The notes under the pieces were generated by a model that was not told the DNA's origin, made no database searches, and saw nothing but the letters and a program-made list of their open reading frames with translations. DNA of 64,000 bases from Lethocerus indicus (lineage: Eukaryota > Arthropoda > Insecta > Hemiptera > Belostomatidae): the NCBI GenBank assembly GCA_019843655.1, contig JACDQD010000003.1:10976925-11040924 (forward strand), read 5' to 3'. Below are positions 51,501 to 63,100 of this stretch, piece by piece. Each line of letters opens with the position of its first letter. Position 1 is the stretch's first letter. The position numbers and the translations under genes are program-made.

Positions 51501-54500
51501 GTGCGAGTGTAAGACTATTGACGGTTGGACAAGTTAAGGGTAATTAAGATGATAACTTACTCGTCGTTATCAACGAGAACGTCGTCCGAACAGGCGGCTC
51601 TGTTGTTCTTGGGCGTGTAGTTGAAACAGAAAGGATAGCCGTAATAGCCCCACTTGGCTCTCGGCCTCAGTTTCTTGGCCAATCGCAGCGTCTCCAGCAT
51701 GAAAACTTTTGCGTTCAACTGATACCTGTATATCGCCTGCAAAAGCCCGTCATGATGAGCTATTATCGTACGGACTGTTATAATACTCTATCGAAGGCTA
51801 TTATTGTAGACACAACAAACTCTTCTGGCGAGATGTACAAAAGTTCTGTATAAAGTAAACTGTAAACATTTTTCTGTAAAGAAAAATACAACTAAAGAAA
51901 ATAAATAAGGAAACAATTAAAATAATAAAAAAGAAGATTTACGCTAGTGGGAAGACTCCTGCTAGTGGGATCCTGCTCCTACCTTCTGACCAGGACCCGT
52001 CTCGTTGACGGTAGCCCTGAGCTGTCTATTATGCGCACATGTTTAGGATCTAGGAATTGTATACTTAGAATGGCTTTTGAGTTACGCGCGAACCCACGAA
52101 TTTCCGTGAGTGTGTCTGCATTATGTTCATGCCGATGACAATAGCGTTTTTCTTATAGCGTGCAACTAAATATCGAGACGGGTTAATGAAAGGCATAGTT
52201 TTCACCGGGAGTAACCGCACGTTCGGTGCGACCGTTAACCTGAAACGTACGTCTCAGTTACCCGGTAACTAGAGGGTAGGCTAGTTACTGATATTATTCA
52301 GTTTTAATGAGTGGGACGCTCCCACATCGGAGGATGGAAAGTGAAAGCCGACCGCGTGGTCTCGCTCTGGAAACCGGCCGATGACAGCTTCAATGCCACT
52401 GTGAACGTTTCATCATGCTTCTTTTTTTTCTTTAAAAAGGTATTAACCTTCACATTGGAGGTCTGGGAATATTCTCAATGTAAATGAGTGTATTCGGGTC
52501 CGCTCAGAGCTTTCTAATTTCCGTTACCGGTCTTTAGGATGAGCTCACCACTTTCAGTCTTAAATGTTTGCGAAAAAGAATATGATATCGTACGTGATAG
52601 CGATACTCATGTAATTCATTTAATAACTTTCGATTCTTTCAGATATTATGACGATATACAATATATAAAAATAAATATGAAATGTAACGAGTCTCATTAA
52701 CTGAATGAAATTTATAAAAACCAAATTCTTATTTCTATACAGGACGTTATCCAGTTCCGAAATAATCTCGTAGGCGCCGTTCGTAATGGTAACAACATTA
52801 TTGTTTAACTTTCCAATCGCTCGATGTTTTAATTTTGCATGCCTTAATTCAGTCTCCATCGGATGATGAGAGCAAAATAATTTCACATTTTTAATTGATT
52901 CCTCGATCCAATTAATTTTAAAATCCATTCAAATTTCCTTACTGAATAAATTGATACAAAATTCTTCAATCTCTTTAAAAGATGACTGAAAAAATTATCT
53001 AAATATACTTTTAGTTTCATGCCAAGTATTTCACTATACTATTTAAAGTTCATCGTGTAGTTTAAATGCGGTAAATAAAAGCATAGAACTAGAAATAGTT
53101 ATTGCAGTATTAAGGAGTTAAGTTGATATATTATAATTGAGAAATATTTATTGCATGCCTCTTTTACCTCTCTTTCGATCATATACGTAAACCAGAAGGG
53201 GTGCCTATGTTTTTCAACCCCTCTTGAGAACTGTCTATACATGTCCAGGCTGCCCCAGTTCTGCCTCCAGACCGGCCTCCAGTGTTCGAAATCTATCACT
53301 CCTAGGCCTGGAAACATTAGCGCACGAAATGTCTTATAATATACCTTTATGTAGCGCAAATGAACCTTAAATGCGGCGAAGAGTCAGAGGAAGGATGAAA
53401 ACCAGGGCGATATAAAACCAAATAAAATCTCGATTAACAGATGATAAAAAATGAAATAACGACAGGAGGAATTAGAAATTAAACTAATTGCATCACGCTC
53501 GCGAATTTGGTCATAACCTAGATAAGTCATCTCCTAGGATCTTTGTGGGGCATCCTGTCTACACTTTCACTGTCCAAATCAGCGAGTGGATACAAAAGAG
53601 CGATTTTTTAAACCACACCGATGCAGCTGTTTGGATCGCCAAACAGGTTTATTGAGTTAATTAAGGCTTTTATAATTCGTATTAGAATAGAAATATTTAT
53701 TTCACTGTACAAAAATGATAATGAAATGTGTGCTTGCTTCGTATTGAATTTCATAATGCATTCTCCATTTTCAAAATATCATCCAAAATAAGAATAAGAA
53801 GGCAGAATAAATCCGCTCCCTGTGGAATTTAACTTATGTCGCCATATTTTCAGCAACCCAGCTGCAAGAAGAGGGTTAAAATATGTTACGTGTAGGTTTC
53901 AGTAATAGTATGTTCTGGAGAAATGCCCTACTGGTTGGTGTAAAGTAGATAGAAAAAACATGGAAGCGTATCAATGAGGGGCCATTGAGCGTATAATAGC
54001 GGTCTTGACCGCTACGGCCGCGGGTAAGCGGTTGCGACAGAGGGCGATGTGTCGGTGACCCCTCCGCCCTAAGCAAGTTGCTAGTGGCCACTGTACACTG
54101 CAGCGATTCTATCATCGCCAAAAAGGAAACAGGCCGTTATGCTTTCGGGACTCTTTTTTTCCGCCTCCTTTCCGTCCCGGCCAGCGGCCGATTGCAACCA
54201 GACCGCGCCCGGACATACACCGAAGCAGTCACGTCTTCAATAGGCCTTTCATTAGTTGGAGATGCCCTCTCTCCACCATTAACTGGGATGATGGGGCGCG
54301 AATTAGCTGGCGACTGCAAGCCATATTGGACTCCGAACACGGTTTGAAAAGTTTAACACTGTCTGGAGATGAGGTCAGACGAGACGGGCTTGACGTATTG
54401 GGCACGAGTAGTTCGTTCTCCGTATTGATGGAAAGATATTTGTCTCTAACGAATTTTTTGCAATTTATATTTCTACTTTCTCCTCGCCGAATCGATCTAT

Positions 54501-57500
54501 GACTTCACGATAACGAAGAAATAACGAAATTAAAACTAATTGATTATCGTTATAGTACAAGAAGTTCACTTTATGTATTTCCCCTTAACCCAAAAGAGAC
54601 GTACTGCATTCCTTTAATATATGTTTATTTCTTAATAGTAGGATTTTTCTGGTTTCAGTTTCTGCAGCGTCATCAGAAAGTTAGTGGGTTAGTCACGAAC
54701 GTTCCGGGGACGGAAGACAGGTGTCCTTCAGGGTGAAAGCATCGTTCCCGTCAGTACAGAGGACGGTGCCAGACCGAAACTTGATTTGTCTGATGATATT
54801 TTCCTTCTACTGTGTCAGTATTCCTTGATTCAATTATTATTACTGCCAGTACATTATAGTTCTCTAGCAGCTCAGCAGGTAATACCGAAAGTAAGATTAG
54901 TCAAGCACACCAGAGGGGCATGAACAGAGGATAGAATACAGGTACAATGTGAAAAGGACATAAAGAACGGAGATGGAGGAATATAAATATCGGCTCTCAC
55001 AGGGAAGTACGGGGTACCTCTCAAGGTAGGATACAATACTGTTAACATTTACTGTAGGGGATATATACGGGTGAATCGATGTCGTCAACTTGGTCAGCAA
55101 TCTTTATTTTCACATCGCGTACCTTTATTAAGGCGTCCGACGGGTTTTTTTTTTAGTAAAGGGAAAGAAAGTAATTATGACACGAAAAGAAATGTATAAA
55201 AACCCGGGGGATATAAACCCTGGCCGCCGCTTCCAAAAAACTTTTCGTCAGATCATCTCTGTCACGACTACGTCGCCAGATATACTCTGCGAGGTACAAA
55301 TCGAAATCATCCGCGACTGTCCGACTAGGAATAGACCTTTTTATCGCCCACCAGGTTCCTTCAATCGCATCGGTATCGACATCGTTTTCCGGATTTTTAA
55401 AATGAAGGGAATGATTCACTGTGAGGTGCACGGACCCCTCATCTTCTAAACAATTATACAACTTCCAACAATCGGAATATATCGTGGTCCCTGGCAGTAC
55501 ATCATTTTTTATAATGTTTAGTAGAGTAACTAAAAAAACCGCCTAATTTGGTAAAAATTAAAAACACAACCCGTCAGATGTGAAAACAAAGATGGCTGAC
55601 CAAGTTGACGACATCGATTCACCCGTATATATCAATATATCGAATACACCCGATAACCTCCGGGGCGCCTACGGTAAATTTTAACCCAGTGTCCTTATTA
55701 ACCGGCAGCCTGAGTAATTGGTATATCTTTCAAAAGGCGCGCATAAAACTCACCGCTGAAGTTAACGTCCGGTACGAGTTTGTCCATCTGGGCTGTGAAT
55801 ATCTTGAGGTGCCTGGCGAGATTGCCCTCCTGAGGTACGCCGCCGTTCCTGGGGACGTGGGCCGAGGTCTGGGGCCCCGAGAGCAGCGCCGGAAATTCCC
55901 CCGGGTCGTACAGTATGGAGATGCGCTCGCCCCTGAAGTGGTCCCCGCCGTTCTGGAGCACGCCCCACGGGTCCGACACCTCGCTGAAGTTCAGCCCGTA
56001 CTTGTGGCACTGGAAAGTCGGCACGTTCCAGTATACCTGGAACCCGTCCGGGGTCCCGCCGACCTGGGACCCGTCCTCCGGCGATATGTCATCCTGGATG
56101 TAACTGAACGCACAACGGATACGACGTGGATTTTAATTTTAAGTTTTGGAAATATTGGAACAACACCACTAACATTTTTATAGGGGAAAATATAAGGAGA
56201 AGAAGAATGAGCGAATCTTATGAAAAAGTAATCATAATATGGGATAAGAGGTGAAGAAGAAAAATAAAAATTCATTTTTATGCCGAAATACACCTAGCTT
56301 ATGGCCAAATATGTTAGGGGAGAAAGAAGGTCGCCAGAATTACTGTATTGTGAATTTTGTTCGAGGAGGAAAGTTTATTAATTCTTTTTTAATTTGGATC
56401 GATACAGCAGCATCTGAAAAGTATTAATTTATAAAAAACTGTGGTGAGTATAACTACATGAGTATATCAATGAAAGATAATGAAAAGTGAGCAACACTCA
56501 TCGCTGGACTACTATAATTGACTAATTATTATGAATTACAGAAGTAATTATAATTAAAAATTTGAGGCAATTACGATTTGTTTCAACGATATGAGATCAT
56601 TGAAATTATCTCGGAATCGCCTAATAATTAAACTCGATGATGAATCGTCATTTTGACGGAGAGGTGATGCACCGAGTAAAAATTTATTGTCGGACGATAA
56701 CCCCCATGGACGCGCACAAAACCTAGGGGAGCTAGATCTGATAACGGACGTTCTATCTCACTTTAAAAGGTCGATAGCTTTCCTTTTATTTACGGTTCAT
56801 CTAATGAGCATCACAACAAATGAAATAATGTGTATATTTAGATTATGTGATTATCTGAGAGTGAGATTATGTGAAAATCCCCGTGTACGCCCGTGATCGT
56901 TGAATTTTTATTCTTTATTTTCACGACAGAATCTAATATGTCTAATATGTCAGTATCTAATTCACGATTTGAAATAGTAATATTTTAGCCAGTTTGCTAT
57001 TACCGGTTTTTTTTCAGAGGGGATTTCATTCCACAACGCATAGTCAATTCTTCAGAATGAAAAATGTTAGATAATGGCAATATCTAAGTGTTTACACAGC
57101 GAGGTATTACCCAACTGCACGTTCATGCAGGAGTCAAAAAGGAAAACGACATTCACTGATAACGTATATCCGTCAACTAATTAGGAAAAAACTGTTTCTA
57201 ACAAGGTAAAAGTTTCGGAGAATAACCCCCCAATGAAAGTAGATAACCAATGAAAGTGTCGACAATAGGTCATTCCTGAAAACTTAAATAATTTTTGGCG
57301 TTCATAACCATGTAATCAAGAAACTTCAATAAAATAACTGTAACTCTTTACTTTAGTAGTATTAATTTTGGTTGTTATAGCACCGTTTCTAATTCTGCAT
57401 ACTCCAAAACGAAATGAAAGAAGTGTGCATATTCTTCTTACTGAATTCGTTATTTTATTACACATAAGGTATGTTTATGTTCGTCTAACAGCTACTTTCA

Positions 57501-57861
57501 TCCGATGCTTTGAGAACTGCAGTCGCGCATTGTTTAAACTCCAAGCGTTTCAGACTAAACAGTTGCAGACGCTCACTTCATTATTTTGTCGGATGGAAGA
57601 AACACTGAATTTTACTATCAATTTAGCTAGTTTCAATTTAAAAAATATTGAATTCAAAATCTACAAAGTGTTATTTACATACCGGTGGATTAAGATCAAA
57701 ATAGTTTTAACTCAAAATATCAAAACGAATAAGAAAACGAGAAATCCATAATCGATAAGCTGTGGTATCGACAACGGGAATACAAAGCAAATTGAAAAAC
57801 AAAATCAGTTTGTTACTTACGCGCATGTTAGACAAAGGTACAGATACGGTATATCTGTCAT
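48546..57861 (-). CDS. Hyaluronidase (glycoside hydrolase family 56)
   Basis: Secreted endoglycosidase that cleaves hyaluronan or chondroitin-type glycans; in arthropods found in development and in saliva or venom. Exons in transcript order, high to low: 57861-57821, 56103-55754, 53307-53168, 51736-51561, 49500-49308, 48857-48546. Phases match at all five junctions (2,1,0,2,0) and give 403 residues, within the family's usual 350-450. Exon 2 holds VYWNVPTFQCHKYGLNF, FRGERISILYDPGEFPALL and RNGGVPQEGN. Exon 3 opens with the active site GVIDFEHWRP (Asp136, Glu138 as proton donor) and NWGSLDMYR. Exon 4 has KWGYYGYPFCFNY; exon 5 EWLFSETTAFFPSLYL; exon 6 GAAGVVVWGSSKDVS, then a Thr-rich acidic tail. 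Exon 1 (MTDIPYLYLCLTC) would be a short signal peptide. It is supported by a strong donor (GC|GTAAGTAAC) and the right phase, but is the least certain part. A TATATA on the - strand near 58183 could be the promoter. Exons 2-6 are near certain. Confidence 0.9.
52205..52267. other. Stem-loop in hyaluronidase intron 3
   Basis: An outer stem CCGGGAGTAAC pairs with GTTACCCGG (one bulge) around an inner stem CGCAC/GTGCG. It lies inside the 1.4-kb intron between exons 3 and 4. No known RNA family was recognised. Confidence 0.25.
55060..55633 (-). mobile_element. Merlin-type DNA transposon, deletion derivative with long TIRs
   Basis: The sequence at 55060-55118 is repeated in inverted orientation at about 55574-55633 with only a few mismatches over nearly 60 bp; the shared core includes CGGGTGAATCGATGTCGTCA. 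Inside, the - strand encodes the C-terminal part of an IS1595/ISXO2-like transposase, the type carried by Merlin elements. The exact termini are ambiguous because the flanks are AT-alternating (ATATAT on both sides), so the 8-9-bp target duplication expected for Merlin cannot be read off. The element lies inside intron 2 of the hyaluronidase gene, in the gene's own orientation. Confidence 0.8.
55153..55530 (-). pseudogene. Merlin (IS1595/ISXO2-like) transposase, C-terminal fragment
   Basis: The open frame on the - strand begins inside the element near 55530 with 'VLPGTTIYSDCWKLYNC', then 'HLTVNHSLHFKNPEN', 'DTDAIEGTWWAIKR' and 'FDLYLAEYIWRR', and stops near 55153. These are the signature blocks of the ISXO2-like transposase domain. 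The second and third catalytic residues (Asp of YSDCW, Glu of AIEGTW) are kept. The N-terminal zinc-binding region and the first catalytic Asp are missing, so the copy cannot be active by itself. Confidence 0.8.
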
Positions 57862-59896
57862 GAGGGGAAGCCGAAGTGAGACTGAAACGTCCCTAGAGTA
57901 GGGACGTACTCATTGACCAAACGGTCCAAGGACAGTTTCGAAGGCAGCGCGCTCCGCGGTCCAGCCTCACCATCTCTCCACTTATCTTTCATCTTGAGGG
58001 AGAAGAAGACGGCCTCTCAGCTGCCATCTCGCCCCGCCCGACATTAATCCGATCGATTACTATCGTCCGCTCAACCGACCCTCAAAAGAAAGAGGCACCG
58101 CCCGTTTCTATCATCGCTAATACTCGAGAAGAGTCTTAGCCAACGCTTACCCGTTCGTCTCCCCCGGCCTTTTTGGTCCTATATACTAGACCGGTTTTGG
58201 GCACACGTCGTCCGCTACTGCTCCACGGAACAGCAGTCTTATTTTTAAACGTATTCGTAACAGAGTAAAAAGACTTTTACCCACTTTGAAACAGTGTAGT
58301 AATCAGTAATCGGTATGATTCTATTTTCCATATAACTTATACTATAATAAAGATATCATATGTGAAATATGAGAAATTTCAGTAATAATTTAATTCTAAG
58401 GTTATGCAGCGATCAATCTAGAAACTGCGGTGACTCCTCCTCCTCCTCCGATCCTCCCGTTATAACTGTCCTCCGGTTGCTGTAAGAACAATATAAAATT
58501 TGATCATGGCATAGTTCGGTTCATTTCGAGAAGGTCAGAGGGAGGGATTTACATATTTCCAAACAACTGTAGAACAACCATGATGTTAAGAAGTTTCGAA
58601 ATTCCGGTTTCCACCTCGTTGCTTACAGGGTCGAAACGGTTGTTGTATATAACCGAATATTAATTACCAAATAATTAATTATATTACCGATGAATTTAAT
58701 ATTTGAGTGTTTGAGTGCGCGGGTAAAAAATGTGCGGTTAATAGAAGTTTATTTCAAAATTAACATCGTAGTTCACGTCATATTATCGATTTGATTTCGA
58801 TTTCAAAGATATTGTGAAGTATGTTGAGAGAAGGAGTAAAATTATTTTTATAGAATCGAAATGATTGGTTTAAAAATATCTCACGAACGTTAAACCGAAT
58901 CAAATTGCGACACGTTGGCCTAGACCCGAATTATTGTATAGACAAAACTCAAACACTGCCGGTAGCGATTACCTTGTCTGAAATCCAGTTAAGCTCTGAG
59001 GTCTTTCCGGGCGAGTAAAGAAAGAACGCTTGACCCAGATAAAGTCTTGTATTTCCTTTAACTTCGTCATGTGACAACCCGTAGACCTTTGCTTTAGATT
59101 TCGTGCGTGACCCCATTCCAGAAACGTGCACTCGTCGCAACACATCCTATTGCCTACGCGTTATGTATATAGGGAAATCAAATATAAAACTAAAACTCGG
59201 TTGGACCAGTTTTGCATTACCAGGGACTTTCGGAGTATATTTTAATAGCGAATGTTATCTACTTCGGGTTTTATAAGGGGAACTTAGAGGGTAGTGAATC
59301 TACAGAAAGCTCTGTCTTATATAAGAAATATTGAAATAACGATGTAGAAACAAGTATGAAGAGAAAATAATTTATAAGGCGCTATGGAGTTCTCGAGGAC
59401 ACAAGGATATATTCTTAGTTTCACGGACGCACACCTACACACAATCTACAGCACTTAGGACTCAAGTTAATGGCGCATGATAATTTAACGTTCTCCGGTG
59501 TCTAAGTCCCACGCCTTAATCGAACGGTTCATAGTATATACCAAGAATTAAAATGCGGAAGCTTTAAATGGACGGTGTCGGGGAGCGGTTCCTAGGTAGG
59601 TCTCATAGCCTCCTACTGGGATTCCAACTTAGCCTCACAATCGGAAACCAGAATTAATACGCGGCCGTAGGCGAAATCCCACGAGAAAAAGTTACATGAA
59701 AGTAATATCGGTTATTAGGGCGAACAGAATTTTAAATATTGTGTTAATATAAGAATGAAATATTTCATTACAGGTGAAATATAACGTTATGTACTGGAAC
59801 ATGAATAAATGAAATTTCTTTTGTTGAAATAATCGTTAATAAACCAAGGCCCTAAATACATCTGTCTTTCATTTTCCAATAAGGATATCCAATAAG
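57862..59896. other. Upstream region of the hyaluronidase gene
   Basis: About 57880-58260 is GC-richer and lies immediately 5' of the proposed first hyaluronidase exon. It contains a perfect inverted repeat ACGTCCCTA/TAGGGACGT at 57887-57907 and a TATATA motif near 58183, so it may hold the promoter and 5' untranslated region. Beyond it the DNA is AT-rich. An open frame at 58949-59143 on the - strand ends in a donor-like sequence but matches nothing known to me. Confidence 0.4.
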
Positions 59897-60106
59897 GAAT
59901 ATGCGTATCACCTCGTATTTTATAGATATACAATCAGTGAATAAACCGAACGCCTTGCGTTTTCGTGCTATACTATTCATGAATACACCAAACGCCTTCC
60001 GTCTTCGAGTTACACTATCCCTCAATGCATCGAAGGCCTTCCATTTTTTAGTCATACTATCCCTGAATACACCGAACGCCTTCTATTTTCATGTTATTAT
60101 GCCAAG
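59897..60106. repeat. 42-bp tandem repeat, five diverged units
   Basis: Units begin at 59897, 59939, 59981, 60023 and 60065, exactly 42 bp apart, each starting GAATA-CACCGAACGCCTT or a variant. The first unit is the most diverged. Because 42 is a multiple of three, the - strand reads a 14-residue repeat (RRRKAFGVFMNS, KKWKAFDALRDS and similar). Stops in the 60065 unit argue that it is not coding. Confidence 0.85.
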
Positions 60107-63100
60107 ATCTAATTACTCGGTACATGTTTCCGAAATTTTATTAGAAATTTGTTGAAATAGTTACAGTGAGTACAGGGATTCTGCTGAATGTAGATGAATG
60201 TAGGGATGAAGAATTGTAAATGCCTGTAGTTAGGATAAAAGAGCGAGTCACGAGGCTGTATTGAGAGCAAGACTTTCATATGTGCCACCCAGAAGAGAGA
60301 ATGAACCAAAGAAAATAAACAGTCCTTGTCTAGATGGAAAGTTAATCGAAATGTGCTCGAAGGAGGACTCGAAGACCGCTTTCAGTTATTCCCCTTAAAA
60401 TCAGAAAGTGTCAAAGCGGGAATAACATCTCTTCGAAATTGTTTCAATTAGTCACCTTCAATTGTATGTTAATTGATACCCGACCTAGTTTGACCCGACA
60501 GTGTGAGAGCTACACTTGTGCCCACGAAAGAATTCCGCGGTAATGATCGGATAAGACGAACTGTATCAGAATAGGATCTAGGCCAAAATGGGAGAGAAGA
60601 CTCAGGAAACCGGTTAAAAGTCAGTTGTGTCAGTAGTAACATCGCGTCAGAACGCCGCGTAGAAAGCCGCCACTGGGGAGAGCAGGGAATGCTCAGGCTG
60701 GAATTCCAGTTAGGAACCTTTTTTTTGGAAAGGCTTTTATTTGGTATTAAAGATGTGACCTTTAGGCCACGCGGAATATTGGTAACATGTATATGACACA
60801 TTTGAACTGAAAATATTCTTAGATAATAAACACAGAATTACGCGAAAATTGCGACAGAAATAATATATTAATTTGTCACATCATTATTTTTTTAGCGGCC
60901 AAAATAAATGAATATTAGCTTATAAAAGCCCTGAAGTTTGAGCTGATGACCACCAAAAAAGTCAAAGTAAGCATTTAGAAGTCTTTGTCTTGGACTTAAG
61001 TATGTGAACTGAAATACTACAAATTGCTAACGGCAATTCGCCAAATTTTGTACACACTCGGAGGAAAAACAAAGAGTTCTCCCATCCTGAACTTCAGGAA
61101 AGGGAAGTTGAGGGTCACTTCTCAGGGCAGTTATGTAACGGATGTCTGGTGAAGAAAACAGCGTCTGAATTGGCTCCGGGCGACCGTGAAGAATCGCCAC
61201 TTATTGATGGTTTTCACTTCCTCGGGTAAGAAACGCTTTGTACTGGGAAAAACGCCGGTAGGTACTTTCCGATCCTAAAGACTCCACTCTAACGATTATA
61301 TTATATACAATGCGAACAATATAAGTGAAGCATAATTCTGCTTTGAAGTTATGTCGCTGCAACTGACTACTGGCGATGTGTCAATACCTTTTGTGTTTCG
61401 GTAAATTCAAATTTCACACCTTCTATCTGTGTAATTGAAATTATAGATTATACACTTTTATTAAGAATAAGTGGGACGAAATATAAATATCATTTCTTTT
61501 TTATTTATTCTGCTATTTAAATCCTATTGAACCCATGATAAGCTTCTAAATTCCTGTTTTATAATAACATTATAGCAGTGGAAATGATATGTACTAATAA
61601 AATAAAATAAATAAGAATGTAACAAGAATAATAAATGCAGCGTGTAATAACAGGATATTATATAAATTACCGGTCTCTAAAACTGTAAAATTTACCAATA
61701 TATACAGGGCTGTAGACTTTGGCTAAGGTGGAGAAAAGCCCTGACCTTGATTCTAGGAGAACTTGCAAGCGACAGTGAAAGTCAAGTGCAAGGCATTGTG
61801 CTTTTCAAAATAAAAAAAAAACGCTTAACGGCAGAACCGGGCCTGAGAACTGAAAACGGGGTCAAGGCGGCTCGCCCTGCCACCGTAAAAGCAGCCAATT
61901 AAGGAAATACAAAATTGATCGATCAGTCAACTCAATCTATACTAATTTAATAATCGAAGCCAGTTTTAATGAAGGGAACAAATCTTTCTCACTTTCACCG
62001 AAGTAAAAGTGGGAAAGTTGTACTGAAAATGTAAACAGTGTTATATTACAATTCGAAAATGTCTTTTTTTTCATTAGACTTTAAAAGTTGTGATCGAGTA
62101 TTAGTTGTGAGCTAGCCACATAAGCAAGACGAACTGGGGAATTAAGTCCTTACAAAAGTATTGCAGAATCCTTTTGTTCACTTACAAAAAAAAAAAAAAA
62201 AATAATAAAATGGACTTCTTAATGATAAGTTGAGAAATATGTGTTGACAACGTCGCCTGGATTTATCGTGCAATATGAAAAGCGATAATAATATTTTTGA
62301 TGAACACAACGATTAGCAAATCACTCCGTACAACTCCGATTAAAATCCAGGTTCCTCGAGGACGACTTATATAAGGTTGAAAAAAATTGTAAAAAGGAAG
62401 AAACCTCGCCGGGGCCTCGGCCGTATCTCTGCCGGGGGTCAGATAAACGAAGTTCTGATGGGGAATTAAAATTCTTTGCGAAGAAGTTCGGGGACTAAGT
62501 TGAGGGCGGGCTGTCGGTCCAGGTGGAGTGGGGCTCAATTGCCGGCGAAAGTTTATGAGAGTCGGTCAAACAATCAGCTCCCTCCTCTTAGAGGTTAGAA
62601 GAAAACAAAAAACACCGGGGACGAGCCTTTACTCTTTATTCTGGCCTCCTTTTACGACCGGCCTTTTTGTTTCTTTCTTCATCCTCGATAACCATTAATA
62701 ACAAGCTATCATTTTCTGTTATATCATTTCTTCTGCACTCTTGTATATTCAGATCATAAACATTCTATCTGACCAAAACAAATTCACAGCTTTATAGATA
62801 ATAGTTTTGACTTTATTTGTTGCATCAATAAAAGCTGTCCATACATTCAAGTTGTTCATTCTACCAACTATCTTCCTAAGTACGAAAAAGTAATGACGAA
62901 ATCATTAAGGAATATACAGACAAACGTTTAGTCTTCACTATCTTTACTTTTTCTTAATGTTTGAAACGATAGATTATGAATGAAAATTAACGTTACACGT
63001 CCAGGGTCAGTCCAAAGATTGATTAAGTGTCCCGCAATTTTTCAACTTCCTAAAATCCTCCAACTCAGAAAATTGTATCCGATAAGACTAAATGATGGAT

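Noticed and set aside
56093..56093. Acceptor ATCCAG at 56094/56093 for hyaluronidase exon 2
   Set aside because: It is usable in sequence but would need a phase-0 upstream exon. The acceptor before 56103 fits the phase of the candidate first exon and keeps the frame.
55605..56183. 192-codon open frame on the + strand
   Set aside because: It lies antisense to hyaluronidase exon 2, which has clear homology and splice sites on the - strand. The + frame is a shadow of a GC-rich exon.
58949..59143. Upstream coding exon of the hyaluronidase gene or a separate gene
   Set aside because: It ends in a donor-like site, but the protein does not resemble the family. The 41-nt exon at 57821-57861 fits better by phase.
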